From positions 40,234,045-40,298,044 of the forward strand of contig OZ024856.1 in NCBI GenBank assembly GCA_964017155.1: 64,000 nucleotides of DNA, read 5' to 3'. The notes beneath the pieces are model-generated. The model was not told where the DNA came from. It ran no database searches and worked only from the letters and a program-made list of their open reading frames with translations. A program made the position numbers and the translations under genes. The DNA is from Oasisia sp. SBJ-2009 (Eukaryota > Annelida > Polychaeta > Sabellida > Siboglinidae). This document shows, in pieces, positions 1-11,029 of the stretch (its first letter is position 1; each line of letters opens with the position of its first letter).

Positions 1-345
1 CAGCAAACAATGACCCGTGATTTTACATGTTCTGTAAAAGTGAATTCATGAGTTCAACTGGCTCAATTCACGTGATTCCGTACATAAATTCACTGGATTC
101 TGTGAACAAATTTGGTGTGTCAACATGTGTTTACCGTGAAATCACGAGTTTTTCATGTGATGACACATACCAGTGAAACTGTACCAGTTCTGACCCGGTA
201 CGATTCGTGTCAAACTCATTCAAAACTCGAGACAACAGGAAGAACATATGTATTCACGTGAATACACAAGAAAACACGTACAATTATGAACCAGTATGAC
301 ACGGGCCAACTGGTTCAGAAATGGTTCCTCGTTTGCTGGGATGTC
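1..345. mobile_element. MITE-like inverted element at left edge
   Basis: The window opens with CAGCAAACAATGAC and an inverted match, GTTTGCTGG, lies at about 333-341. Between them are many ACGTG/CACGTG and TTCAC/GTGAA words in both orientations, giving a loosely palindromic body. There is no open frame. This fits a short non-autonomous DNA transposon. The left end coincides with the window edge, so a target-site duplication cannot be seen and the superfamily is unknown. Confidence 0.35.
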
Positions 346-549
346 TTATATTAATAATAGTTGGAGTCTAAAATAAATCAAAGATGAACCCCAAAAAACC
401 AGCACACAGGCATAAAGAGCGTGATTACGTCACAGGTCGGAGTTGCCTATCAGCGCCCCCTAGTGATCATGTAGGTCACCCATTGATGGAGGTGGAGCAT
501 CAGGTGACTGTGACATGCCTGTTGTAGGGATACGGACTGTTCATGTTAG

Positions 550-695
550 AGGAAGAGCGTCGTTCCCCCTCCGGTGCCCTCTACACCTGTGGTCCAGGCA
601 CCTACAAGATCCCCGGCTTCTCCGACATCCCTGTCCAACTGAACGTGACACTTCTGAAGGGATCGTCAAACCCCCGCGCTGTGTTCTCATCCAAG
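550..695 (+). CDS. XDH/AOX-like exon n-2
   Basis: Acceptor TTCATGTTAG ends at 549; the frame continues as [22 protein letters not shown] and ends ...AVFSSK at 695. The donor AAG|GCGAGT is of GC type. The 5' boundary could also be 3 nt further right. Confidence 0.75.
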
Positions 696-2241
696 GCGAG
701 TAGGCCACAGATGACATCATCACTCACTGGCGCTGTCCATTCACAGAAATTTATCACCATTTATGATCACAAACTCATGTAAATGATCACAAACACTTAA
801 CATTGTCTTGACCCCTTCCATCGCTTAGTAGCCCCCTGCGTTAGTGTTCATAAATGATGCATAAGAAGTTGAAGTAAAATACAGATTTTGTTCAAAGCAA
901 AAGTGTGCCTACTTTTGTGAAAATATTCAACACAATTTACTTTGCTCATCAAATAACTAGGAAATGTGAATAGCCATTGTTTCTCAATGTACAGCCGCAT
1001 CTCTTGCTGCCGTATTTGCCAACATTTAAACCCTGCCGATTTGGGAATAGTTTATCTGATAAGATCCAAAAAACTTATATATGTTGACACACTAGCCTTA
1101 GGTAATGGCAATACCTTCCTCAGGTAAAAAATAAATTGTGCGAAATACGATCAGTGGAAAATGTAATATTTTGGAACTTTGAAGCAGTTTCACTTTCAGT
1201 ATAAGACTTTCTAACCATGCTGTCTCCACCAGGCGATCGGTGAGCCGCCTCTGTTCCTCGCGGCCTCCGTCTTCTTCGCCATCAGACACGCGATCGCCGC
1301 CGCCCGGGCTGACGTCGGCCTCAACGACTTCTTCCAACTGGACAGTCCGGCCACGGCCGAGAAGATCCGCATGGCGTGTACTGACCAGTTCACCAAACAG
1401 GTGGGAGACACAGTGCTTCATTTTTAAGGCGAGCGAGCGAGCGCTCTTGCTCCCTATCGGTCGCACAAATCACCCATCTAGGGAACGATTTATCGCTCAC
1501 GCCAATGACGATAATCGCTCCCGTCACCAGATCACGTGGAATGTGGCGCCAACTAGCGGCAAAACATAAAGGACAATTCTGTAACGTCCTGAATTAACCG
1601 GCTGGAATTTATCAAATGCAAGCATGTATGTCTTGTCTACAACACGCCAGAGTCTGGTCTCATGAAGCGACTAAGAACGTTCATAACCCTAATAAGATGA
1701 TTGACATAGTAAATTATGTGTTTAGATATACATAAGCGATCCAGATGTTTACGAGGCGCTAAGTAAGTAACTGCGTGACCGAAAAGATTGCTTTGCAAAA
1801 CCAGCCGCATGACATGATTACACAGTGGCGCCGCCCTGCGGATAACATAGAACACCATCTGGTGGATAACAAAAGAAATAAAAATCACTCCCTCAAATTA
1901 TTTCGCATTTACGCGAGCGATTTATCGCTTGCCTGGCTTTTTCAAACATGAAGCACTGGAGACAATAGTATTAGTGGGCACCAAGTAGGGCAGAGGTCAA
2001 TAACATGGAATTTTTTTACTACACATACAGGTGTTGATTTGTTATGTCAATTACAACGACTATGTTCGTTGTCCCATTGTATGAGCACTGCCAAACAAAT
2101 TGTGGTGAATGAGTCTGAAATGGTCAGTTTTAATTCTTAGAAATGTAATATTTTCAGTGTATGACTTCTGATTTCATGTTTGACTTGCAGTTTCCCCAAC
2201 CGAAGAAAGGCAGCTACACACCATGGGTTGTTGGTTTCTAG
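550..2241 (+). CDS. Xanthine dehydrogenase / aldehyde oxidase family, C-terminal exons (5' part outside window)
   Basis: Three exons encode the last ~120 residues of a molybdo-flavoenzyme of the xanthine dehydrogenase (purine catabolism) or aldehyde oxidase family. Exons are about 550-695, 1233-1400 and 2191-2241. The joined product reads ...[14 protein letters not shown]...NVTLLKG...SSK / [20 protein letters not shown]...[14 protein letters not shown] / [12 protein letters not shown]...stop. GEPPLFLA carries the glutamate that acts as general base in the molybdenum site of this family. LDSPAT-EKIR is a typical C-terminal signature. Exons 1 and 2 join in phase 0 through a GC donor (see finding). 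Upstream exons with the Fe-S, FAD and most molybdopterin domains must lie left of the window. XDH is more likely than AOX from overall resemblance, but I cannot separate them safely. Confidence 0.85.
1233..1400 (+). CDS. XDH/AOX-like exon n-1
   Basis: Acceptor TGTCTCCACCAG ends at 1232. The 56-codon phase 0 exon starts [15 protein letters not shown] and ends ACTDQFTKQ with donor CAG|GTGGGA. It contains the catalytic-site GEPP motif. Confidence 0.85.
1401..2190 (+). other. Last intron of the XDH/AOX-like gene
   Basis: No coding signal. Short related words such as GCGATTTATCGCT occur near 1485 and 1917, so part of the intron may be an old inverted repeat element. Confidence 0.5.
2191..2241 (+). 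CDS. XDH/AOX-like terminal exon
   Basis: Acceptor TTGACTTGCAG ends at 2190. Sixteen codons [16 protein letters not shown] are followed by TAG. Family members end in a similar PW-x-V stretch. Confidence 0.75.
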   Translation, partial: FPQPKKGSYTPWVVGF

Positions 2242-2330
2242 AAGACAAGATACGGAACATTCTAGAAGACGAGAACGACCGCTTTCTGGAGTGAAGCACT
2301 ATCAGTGCCAAAGAACAAAATGACATTTTT

Positions 2331-2336
2331 AATAAA
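2331..2336 (+). terminator. Candidate poly(A) signal of the XDH/AOX-like gene
   Basis: AATAAA lies 90 nt after the stop codon, a sensible 3' UTR length. Only the hexamer supports it. Confidence 0.5.
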
Positions 2337-2344
2337 CGTTTTAT

Positions 2345-3828
2345 TACGCTAATACAAATTAGTAAAACAGGATCAATACAGGTATTTAGACAATATAGCA
2401 TAGACACAGTATATATTTATAAACATGCTAAACATAAGTATTATGAACATACATTATCATCATCAGGTTTGTGATGTCAAATGTGATTTTAAATTAAACT
2501 GCAATCTTTGCAGATTAATTCATATAAAAATGTATTTGTTAAATTATGTAGAATCAGTTGAATATATTGTGTTGTGAGTTTCTCACTAATTAATTCAACT
2601 AAATGACAATGCTCAGCTTCAAACCATTTCATGAAGCAATGACAGCAGTCGATATTATCGAGTTTTTCATTTTTTTCATGACAATATTGATGCAATGAAT
2701 TTTGACGTTTGATTGACTGTTGTTGAAGCAGGCAATATTAAGAAATGTCATAAATGTGATCTTTTGATTAGATAATGAACTTTTGATAAGCCTCCTACAT
2801 ACACAAAATGTCTTACATAAAGATAAATCATGTTTTCTAAAGGACATAAGTATAGCAGAGTTAGGGTTCCTTAATAGTCTCGAGTCAGTGTACATTATTA
2901 GTGACATTTAATGAATTAACAATTTTATTAGCAGAACCAGTTAAACTACTATGCCTTTTTTCACTAAGATGTACTATAGTCTTGTTGGTAGCTTTAGCAA
3001 TTACTGTATGGTTCAAGTAGCTATTATGGTAACCTAGTCTTTCATAGTTTGATAAAACATATAAAAACAAACACTTGTTCTCTATTAATTTTAGACTGCA
3101 TATAAATATATGGTAGTGAACATCTGTTTATAAAAAATACTTAATTTTTTTATCTAACTACACTGGAACAGTCAACATTATCAGACGTACCAGGTACACC
3201 TTTAACCATCTAAATACATGCATTAAAACATAAACAACTACGGGTAGTATGCATTTCTACAGTTACATATAAATGCAAATTTTTCAGCTGTACCATGACA
3301 AGCGTGTAAGCTGTTCATATTCTGTGATTTTGCTTGCTTTGAAGAATCTAATCGAAATGTCTAACTATGATATGACAAATCATGCCACCGAGTTGTAAAT
3401 GGAATGGATGTATGTTGTAATTATGACATGTTGAACTTTGGAAATACATATTGTTGAACAAATGTTGATTTATGCTGTTATTGTTGTCAAACAATCGACA
3501 ACGCGTTCACACAGTGAATTCTTACTCGAGGGACTTCTGTGGTCTGTGATCGACTGCACAAGTATTCTATTATGTGGAACATTGAGTTTACATTTATCCA
3601 GAGCGTTCCTGCAGTTGTATTGAGAGTCAGGTGTATTATCTATGTACATGACACTGGTGACCTTACACCTGGCACTGCCACATGAACAAGTGAACGCTAG
3701 ACATCCAACGGGCTATTCCTGTATCCAGATGGATGCAGATGTCCTTATTAACTACATAACTGACACCATTGCTACCCGACTCTGTCAATGCCTGACCACC
3801 ACTCTCCCCGCAGCTGGGTCAATGATGT
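2345..3828. other. AT-rich intergenic DNA between convergent genes
   Basis: No coding pattern, RNA gene or clear repeat is seen. PiggyBac 3' terminal repeats might lie here, but no TTAA-flanked CCC/GGG end was recognised. Confidence 0.4.
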
Positions 3829-5301
3829 CTAGCCGCGATGAAGTGACCTTTCACCTGGTGGGTCAACATCATCAATGTCATCATCATGGAGAGCGATGAA
3901 CGACTTGGCCAACGCCTCGATCAACTTCGTCTTAAACTCCCACGTGGTGAAGATACGATTGCTCTTTGGCATCGGCCTGTTGCATTCCCTCCACAACACA
4001 AATGCGTTGATGATGCCAAACTCGACGAGGCTCCAGAAGAGGTATTTCCACCACCTTCGCCCTGACTGACCGACGTACAGCGGCTCGTCCAGGTGGTCAA
4101 TCCCGCACATCACCTTGTTGTACCGCGCCACGCACTGCGGCATCACCCTCGACACCGACTGGTGGTTGTGTCGGCCTGTCAGCACTACATCCACACCCGT
4201 GTCACCGGTTGCAACCACGTACATACTGTTTGTCTTGTGCCACTTACACATCAGCACCGTTCCATCCTCACTCGTCCATTTCTCCGATTTCTTCCGCTTG
4301 AGTCGTTTCGTCATCAGACCCGTCGGGAAGTCTTCACTTCCTGTGCTAGCGGCACCACACAGATATGTGTCCGCACGCAGCAGCTCTTTCGCGAGACCAA
4401 CAGTGGTGAAATACTCGGCAGCGAACACACGCCGATTTGCCCGTGTGTAGTCCTGCGTCAATTCCATTGCAACTTTGTGGCTCAGCTTCACCCCGTCACT
4501 CCCTACGTCCTCTTCGCCATTCCAGATATGGAACGCTTGGACGTACCCTGTTACTGCGTCAGTGAGACACCACAGTTTTATACCATATTTTGTGGGTCTC
4601 CTGGGCAAGTATCGGTTCCAACCAAGTCGGCCGTCAAACCGAATCATGGCCTGATCGATCAACACGTCCTGTGAAGGCTTAAAGCAATCCCGGAACTGTT
4701 TCCTGCAGAGGGTAATGTGAGAGCGAACCTTTGCGAGTTTGTCATTCGGGTCCTTGTCGTGTGGTACAGAGCAGTGTAGGTATTGACAAAGCTTTTCAAA
4801 CCGCAGCTGTGACATGATGGAGGCGACGTATGAAACCTGCAACACTGGATCTTCACTCCAGAAGTCCTCGTCTTGAAAGAACTCTGAGATGTTCATTCTC
4901 ATGTTGACAGCAAAGAAAGCACGCATCTCCACTGGGCTGGTGGGGTACCAGTCAGCGTCCGATGTCGCGTATGGGCCATTCTCCGCGTCAACAACAGGTG
5001 GGCACTTTGCCGCTGCGTTCAAATTCGTCGCTTCTGCAAGATCTTCAAAGAAACTGCTGCCAAACATCTGCTCAAAGAACGCGAGCGGGGAGCTGGATGG
5101 GGGCAGTGGCTGTGTGGGTCCACTTGGCTCAGTGAACTCCTTCACAGTTGGTGGGTTTGCGGCAGCCGTCTTCTGCCATCCAGGGTCAATGGTCTTGCTG
5201 TGAGCACGTTTACCAGCTGCACCTCCTGCTCTGCCAACATCCTCTTCTTCATAATCCTCTTCTTCGTAATCGTCATCGTCATACCCCTCACTGCTTGAAA
5301 C
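3829..5301 (-). CDS. PiggyBac transposase exon 2 (catalytic core)
   Basis: Acceptor CCACTTGCAG is read on the minus strand at 5311-5302. Exon 2 begins VSSSEGYDDDDYEEED. An ATG 15 nt upstream lies in the intron, so a start there would only add MFHLQ. Stop codon at 3829-3831. Confidence 0.85.
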   Translation of the reverse strand, partial: VSSSEGYDDDDYEEEDYEEEDVGRAGGAAGKRAHSKTIDPGWQKTAAANPPTVKEFTEPSGPTQPLPPSSSPLAFFEQMFGSSFFEDLAEATNLNAAAKCPPVVDAENGPYATSDADWYPTSPVEMRAFFAVNMRMNISEFFQDEDFWSEDPVLQVSYVASIMSQLRFEKLCQYLHCSVPHDKDPNDKLAKVRSHITLCRKQFRDCFKPSQDVLIDQAMIRFDGRLGWNRYLPRRPTKYGIKLWCLTDAVTGYVQAFHIWNGEEDVGSDGVKLSHKVAMELTQDYTRANRRVFAAEYFTTVGLAKELLRADTYLCGAASTGSEDFPTGLMTKRLKRKKSEKWTSEDGTVLMCKWHKTNSMYVVATGDTGVDVVLTGRHNHQSVSRVMPQCVARYNKVMCGIDHLDEPLYVGQSGRRWWKYLFWSLVEFGIINAFVLWRECNRPMPKSNRIFTTWEFKTKLIEALAKSFIALHDDDIDDVDPPGERSLHRG

Positions 5302-6756
5302 CTGCAAGTGGAACAACGATGAAAATAATAAATGATGGAGCTTCTACTGAGAGAATCAGGTGACTGCATAAATTGGCACTTGCGTAGAATGCAGACCGAA
5401 ATCAATTTTGCCATTATGACTGTACGTTTGATACTGTGTTGCATTATGTGAATCACTTAACAACATCCCAGACATATTTATGTTTTATAAATATTGCATC
5501 TTAGCCCACTTTTGAAACCCAAACGACAGCACGGTCAACATGAACAAATCTTGTTCGTTGCTCATTCCAAGTATACAGCAGCGAAAGCACTGTGCAATTT
5601 GTGTCTAAAAATGTGTCTTGATCTATAAGTTTTTATATATTTAAAAAAAATATAATTTGGATGCATATCAATTATATATATAATTAATTTTTAAATATAA
5701 TTGTATATTTTTAAATGACATTTTATACATATTTATTTACTTATATATGTATTTAATTATTAATTTAACATAATCATTTTAAAATAGATAACTGACCATT
5801 TTAAAGGGTATTTTAGATATATTTATTTACTAGCTTAACAATAACAATTATATTTTATGATTTAATGTATCATTTTAAATTTATATATAATTTATTTATT
5901 ACATCAAAGTAATAAAACATTATTTTAAATATCATTTTATATATTTATTTGTCATATTTTATTTTGTTATATATATACTAGTTAATTAATATAGGCACTA
6001 CCTGACTCAATATATATTTACCAGAACACCTATTTAGCATAAAATGCAGTACGTTGCATGTTTTGAAAATGGCAAATAAACCTTTATTATTATTTAATTG
6101 TGTAGTATAAATATATGCCTGGGATGATGTTAAATGATTGAAAGTAAACACAGTATCAACAAAACTTGTATAAAAAACAGACAACGATGCAATTATAATG
6201 ACAAAATTGAGTTGGGTCTGGATTCTACAGTGAGTGTCCATAGTCCATACTATAGCTTATTTAAGTTTGCAATGGTCTGTCACTCTGTGTGTCATAAGCT
6301 ATTTTGCAGTATCTCTTGGTGGTTGTCAGCATATATTGGCATATTATTGCAGCCACCTGTTTGGGGAAAAAGTAATTTAGAATACCCATAATAATTGGTA
6401 ATTTAGATCTTATATATCATATGATTGATCTTATGATCAAATAAATGTTGATGATTTAGTCCAAACGATATATGTGAGCATGTTACGTCTAATTAACGGC
6501 ACAAGCCAAAACTCAAAAGAATGGAAGAGGCAAGCAAGGCCTGGGGCGACTGCATGGTCTGGTGTACTCTTACTCAGTCTCATTCTCCTTTATCGCTCAT
6601 TCAAACATCATCTAATCTTACTTCTATTTCGATGTCAGAATCTGGATCGGGTCCGTTCAGGTTCTTGTAGTCCTCGTCTATATTCTGGCGCAGTTCGGAC
6701 TGAGTAAACAGCAACTCTCGATCATCACCATCCATGTCATTCCATACCCCAGCCAT
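3829..6756 (-). CDS. PiggyBac (PGBD4-like) transposase, two exons
   Basis: Exon 1 (6756-6622) and exon 2 (5301-3829) join in phase 0 to a 535-residue protein. PiggyBac transposases move DNA by cut-and-paste at TTAA. The N-terminus is very acidic (exon 1 MAGVWNDMDGDD..., then a D/E run in exon 2). The DDE_Tnp_1_7 core follows: PVEMRAFF, then LIDQAMIRFDGR with the first catalytic Asp (~261), PTKYGIKLW, then AAEYFTTVGLAKELL where the second catalytic Asp is Glu (~341), and YNKVMCGIDHLDEP with the last two Asp (~447, ~450). RRWWKYLFWSLVEFGIINAFVLW matches the family's insertion-domain end. The usual C-terminal cysteine-rich finger is absent. The frame is intact although the active site is altered, so it could be a domesticated gene or a young inactive copy. 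No terminal repeats were found. Confidence 0.9.
5302..6621 (-). other. Intron of the PiggyBac gene
   Basis: About 1.3 kb, very A+T-rich (5630-5990 almost entirely A/T). Bounded by donor GAA|GTAAGA and acceptor TTGCAG on the minus strand. No second gene is visible inside it. Confidence 0.6.
6622..6756 (-). CDS. PiggyBac transposase exon 1
   Basis: ATG at 6756-6754 opens 45 codons, MAGVWNDMDGDDRELLFTQ...DSDIEIE, ending at donor GAA|GTAAGA. The acidic content matches the N-termini of PiggyBac proteins and the phase fits exon 2 exactly. Confidence 0.65.
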
Positions 6757-7380
6757 TGTTTATGTTCATACCTCGATTATCTAAGTTCCATGAGGTGGCG
6801 CCACTATTTACCCGCCATCCGAAAGAGGGTACCGCTAAAGCCTAAAAGATTCCAACCACAGCACAGGAGTGAGATTAGAGCAATACTTTTTTTAATCTAT
6901 GATGATGATTCTCCATACCTTTTATTATTTAATTCATTACGCAAAACTAGCAGAATATTTTAATAAAAACAAGTATACGCACATTATATACACTAGCTCC
7001 GATCGATCGAGTTACGATCGATCGAGTTATGACTGATCGACTTTATAGTCTATAATACAGATTAATTGTCGTTGCTATATATCATTATATGGGAGTCTAC
7101 AATAAAAAGTATTTCTTAGCAAGTGAGTAGGTCTACAAAAAGCGTATCATGGGGCGTGGTGGCCAATTAAGTAGCTATATAAAGTGCATGTCGGAATGCC
7201 AACAATTTAAGAGGGACTGTGAGTGTGACTGTCTGTGTCTGTGAGCACTCGATCACTGGTCGGTGGTTCGGTACTGATACAACTAGTGTGTCCAAACTTT
7301 GAGGCATTTGTTTTCACTCTATGTCATCGCCTGCTCCTTTCAACCCGCCCTGATACGAGTCGCACTGACTGCTATACCGT
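6757..7380. other. Intergenic region with short GATCGATC direct repeat
   Basis: No gene seen. A tandem GATCGATCGAGTTA motif lies at about 7000-7030. 6757-6860 is probably the 5' flank of the PiggyBac gene. Confidence 0.4.
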
Positions 7381-7960
7381 CCCAGATAGCCAAACGATAT
7401 TGGCCCAATATCGGCCCGATCTCGGCCATCTCGGCACCGACATCGGCCCGATCTCGGCATACGACATCGGGCCGATCTCGGGCATCTCGGCCCTATGTCG
7501 AACCGAGATAGACGACATCGGCCCGATCTAGGTTTTGCACATGGGATCGATCTCGGTCCGATCTCGGCAATCTCGGCTGCATCTATAGCATGCCTAGATG
7601 AAACCGATATAGCCTAGATGCAGCTGAGATCCCCGAGATCGGACCGAGATCGGACCGAGATCGGTGAGATCCCCGAGATCGGACCGAGATCGGCAATCTC
7701 GGTTTCAGCTAGGCATACTGCCTAGATGAAACCGATATAGCCTAGATGCAGCTGAGATCCCCGAGATCCCCGAGATCGGACCGAGATCAGACCGAGATCG
7801 GTGAGATCCCCGAGATCGGACCGAGATCGGACCGATCTCGGTGAGATCCCCGAGATCGGATCGATCTCGGCAATCCCGGTTGCATCTAGGCTATATCGGT
7901 TTCATCTAGGCAGTATGCCTAGATGAAACCGTTATAGCCTATATTACTTGGATACACTAT
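7381..7960. repeat. GATC-rich complex repeat (left copy)
   Basis: Dense repeats of GAGATCGGACCGAGATCGG and GATCTCGGCAATCTCGG, with GCCTAGATGAAACCGATATAG in both orientations (7595, 7725, 7885, 7917). The mixture of direct and inverted copies makes the whole block able to fold on itself. Confidence 0.7.
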
Positions 7961-8254
7961 AGGCTAGCTGTGTGTGCCTTAATGAGTAGGTAACAAAGAA
8001 TGCAATGACATATTTTGTTTTATTTTCATCACACAGTGGCAAAGTTTCCGAGGTTCTTCTCTTAGCCCTGTCCCCATTCCAGTCTTTGGGCCCCATGAAC
8101 CATTTGGACAGACACTTCTGGATGGCGTTTTCTGTAGGGCCTACGAGGTGTCTTCATTTCTCCTGATGTCTTCTGCAATTAAAATGAAAGAGACATTAAG
8201 CTAGATGCCATCTATATTTAACTAATATCACAGACTGAGCAACAAAATAATTGT
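7961..8254. other. No gene recognised
   Basis: Ordinary sequence between the GATC-rich repeat and the (TA)n palindrome block, with no open frame of interest. Confidence 0.4.
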
Positions 8255-8260
8255 TTACAA

Positions 8261-8325
<65 letters not shown>

Positions 8326-8584
8326 GTTTTGTAAACTATATATATATATATATATATATTCAATTTGTGGCATGAATTTATATGCGCACGCTTGATTCTG
8401 TGGAAGATTATATACATTTGTTTTTTATATAATTGTTTACAAAACTATATATATATATATATAGTTTTGTAAACAATAATATAAAAAACAAATGTATATA
8501 ATCTGCCACAGAATCAAGCGTGCGCATATAAATTCATGCCACAAATTGAATATATATATATATATATTATATAGTTTACAAAAC

Positions 8585-8633
<49 letters not shown>

Positions 8634-8651
8634 TTGTAAACAATTAAACAA

Positions 8652-8711
<60 letters not shown>

Positions 8712-8797
8712 TTGTAAACAATTATATAAAAAACAAATGTATATAATCTTCCACAGAATCAAGCGTGCGCATATAAATTCATGCCACAAATTGAATT
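8255..8797. repeat. (TA)n-centred palindrome cluster
   Basis: A ~90-bp segment (CAATTTGTGGCATGAATTTA ... TTGTTTACAAAACTATATA) occurs at 8361-8446, inverted at 8460-8548, and inverted again at 8707-8797. The first two form a near-perfect hairpin of ~188 bp around a short (TA)n centre. Further (TA)n tracts each end in TAGTTTTGTAAAC or its complement. Confidence 0.85.
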
Positions 8798-9725
8798 GAA
8801 TTGAAATTTATTTCAACAAACAACTACTACATTATAAATACAGTGCATAAAATACAATATAAATTGTTGAAAAAAGGGTAAAAGAAGTATAATACTTATC
8901 ATGTTTACCCTTATAATTTCTTAATTTCATACATAAAGCATCCGAACAATGCAATAGAACACTATTTATATGTGTAACCATACAGCATTTAATAAAAAAA
9001 AGACATTGTGACATTTGTTGAAGAGAAAAACAAAAAACAAAATCTTTACAACAATAAACAAACTGAATGTTTATGTTTTTATCTAATTTATGTTAGCAAA
9101 AATTATCTAGGGCTCTAACACATAATTATTCAACAGTCTATTTGTATAACACTTTTTGAAATGATTTGAATTTTTTTACAACTAATCAGTGAATTGTCGA
9201 AGGAGTTACAAAGTTTAACTCCAGTAACATAAATGCACATACTTTTTAAGTTAGTACGTACATAGATTTGCTTGAACTTGCATTTATACCTGGATGAATA
9301 TCGAGAGTCATGTATTTTGAACAATTTTTGTACATTCATTGGTAATATATAATGATATGCCTTAAACATAATTATAGCAGTTTTTAGCTTTACAAGATCT
9401 GGTAATTTAAGAATATGTACATTGTGAAAGAGTAAATTTGTGTGATCAAGTCTTTTTGCACCACAAATTAATCTTGTAACTCTTTTCTGTAATAAAACTA
9501 AACAATGAATATTTGTAGCATATGTGTTACCCCATACTTCAGCACAATACATAATATAAGGCATGAAAAGAGAATAGTTCAAAATATGCATACCATGTTT
9601 GTTAATCAAAGAACTGGCTCTATACATAATAGCACAGCATTTTGACAGTTTAGATCTTACTGATAAAATGTGACTTTTCCAGTTTAGTTTGCAATCAATT
9701 ACTACACCTAAAATGTTGTGGAATG
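8798..9725 (-). mobile_element. Non-LTR retrotransposon 3' fragment (CR1/jockey-like)
   Basis: On the minus strand the reading GVVIDCKLNWKSHI...MPYIMYCAEVWGNTY...LVLLQKRVTRLICGA is the region just after the reverse-transcriptase fingers and palm of CR1/jockey-type LINEs, as in the larger copy at 61619-62134. About 165 codons from 9627 to 9130 remain open. The 3' end abuts a TTCAATTCAATT tail near 8797. The 5' part is missing, as is usual for truncated LINE insertions. Confidence 0.75.
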
Positions 9726-10439
9726 TAATCTATTGATTTTCTCCTTATTTATTCTAAATCAAATGATTTGTTAATCTAGAAATGTACAAAGGTTTACGGA
9801 TTTACAACAAAATATATGATTAAACGTACCTTCTCCACTGTAGCTGTGCTTCTCTCTAAATCCTCTATGCCAGTGCAGTCAAGATGCATGGAACCTAGTC
9901 TCAAAGGTCACTCACTACCTCCAGAGTTCCAGGCCTGGGAGGCTGGACTCCCCAGCTGGACTACTGTTACATCACTAGCATTGGTGTCACTGGGGCTTTA
10001 ATCACTGATCTCTCCATGGGGTATCATCAGGCTAGGCTAAATTTAAGGACCTTGGAGTTCATTGGCAGTTCAAGCTATATTCAACTGTGAGAAGACATGT
10101 TTTGGTATAGTTTTGTTACAAAATATACTAATATTGTTTTGAATATATTTTCACAGACTGGAATTTCTTTGGATGTTCAAACTGTTTCTTCTAAAGATTA
10201 TTTTCTTAGAAGAGTTTTTTTTATAAAAAAAATTGTTTTTAAAAACACTTACGTGCAGGGAATATTATGTAGGTACACCCTTGGTTGTGTTTTAGTAGGC
10301 CCTATGACGGACGGCGGGACAATCTGATTATAGTGGCGCACAAAATATTGGAAACATTTAATAAAAAATAAACACATCTAAACTCGCCCAAATTCTCTAC
10401 TAATTACACTCACCACAATTAATGCGATATGTATTAAAT
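9726..10439. other. No gene recognised
   Basis: Only short open frames without family resemblance. Confidence 0.4.
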
Positions 10440-10519
10440 TAGCTTTGCATACGTTCACATTTATAAAGGATAACAACATTATATTTACTGCCAAACCCTT
10501 GCTGCATATAACGACATGG

Positions 10520-10737
10520 CTTATCTTGGGCCGATCTCGGTCCGTTGTCGGCTGCATAGGTGCCTATATACTGCCAGTATCGCCAACATCGGAACGATAT
10601 TGGCCCGATGTCGGCTGCATAGTGCGTACAGCCAGTATAGCCAACATCGCACCGATATCGGCCCGACATAGGAGAGATAGGCCCGAGATTGCCGAGATGC
10701 AGCCGATATCGTGCCGATATAGGTGGCTATCTGGGGT
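10520..10737. repeat. GATC-rich complex repeat (right copy)
   Basis: Tandem ~65-bp motifs with GCCAACATCGGAACGATAT, TTGGCCCGATGTCGGCTGCAT and GTGCCTATATACTGCCAGTAT-like words, ending in GGTGGCTATCTGGG. It belongs with the 7381-7960 family. Confidence 0.65.
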
Positions 10738-10818
10738 GGGTCTGCATGGCCAGCGTGCACAGGTAAGGACCGAATGTAGCGTCCTTGTGCATACGTGTCA
10801 CGCCGTCTGTGTATACGT

Positions 10819-10940
<122 letters not shown>

Positions 10941-11029
10941 GTGTGTTTTCGTATGTTTGTGCATGCGTGCGTTTGCGCCCGTTTGCGCGGGCATGCCCGT
11001 GTGTGTTTGTGTGCGAGTTTGAACCGCTT

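Larger units (their letters stand above)
7381..10737. mobile_element. Possible composite element with CCCAGATAGCC inverted ends
   Basis: CCCAGATAGCC at 7381-7391 matches, in inverse orientation, GGCTATCTGGG at 10727-10737. Both ends lead inward into the same GATC-rich words (CGATATTGGCCCGAT, GATCTCGGC). The interior holds a LINE fragment and (TA)n palindromes. It may be one element split by insertions, or two independent copies of one MITE family in opposite orientation. No target-site duplication is evident. Confidence 0.35.

Noticed and set aside
1240..1569. 109-codon plus-strand frame overlapping the XDH/AOX exon
   Set aside because: It is an out-of-frame shadow of the real exon at 1233-1400.
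4093..4674. 193-codon plus-strand frame
   Set aside because: It is antisense to the PiggyBac transposase; the minus frame shows clear family motifs.
9726..10330. Possible 5' exon for the neighbouring LINE or another gene
   Set aside because: Only short frames and no motif; ordinary sequence.
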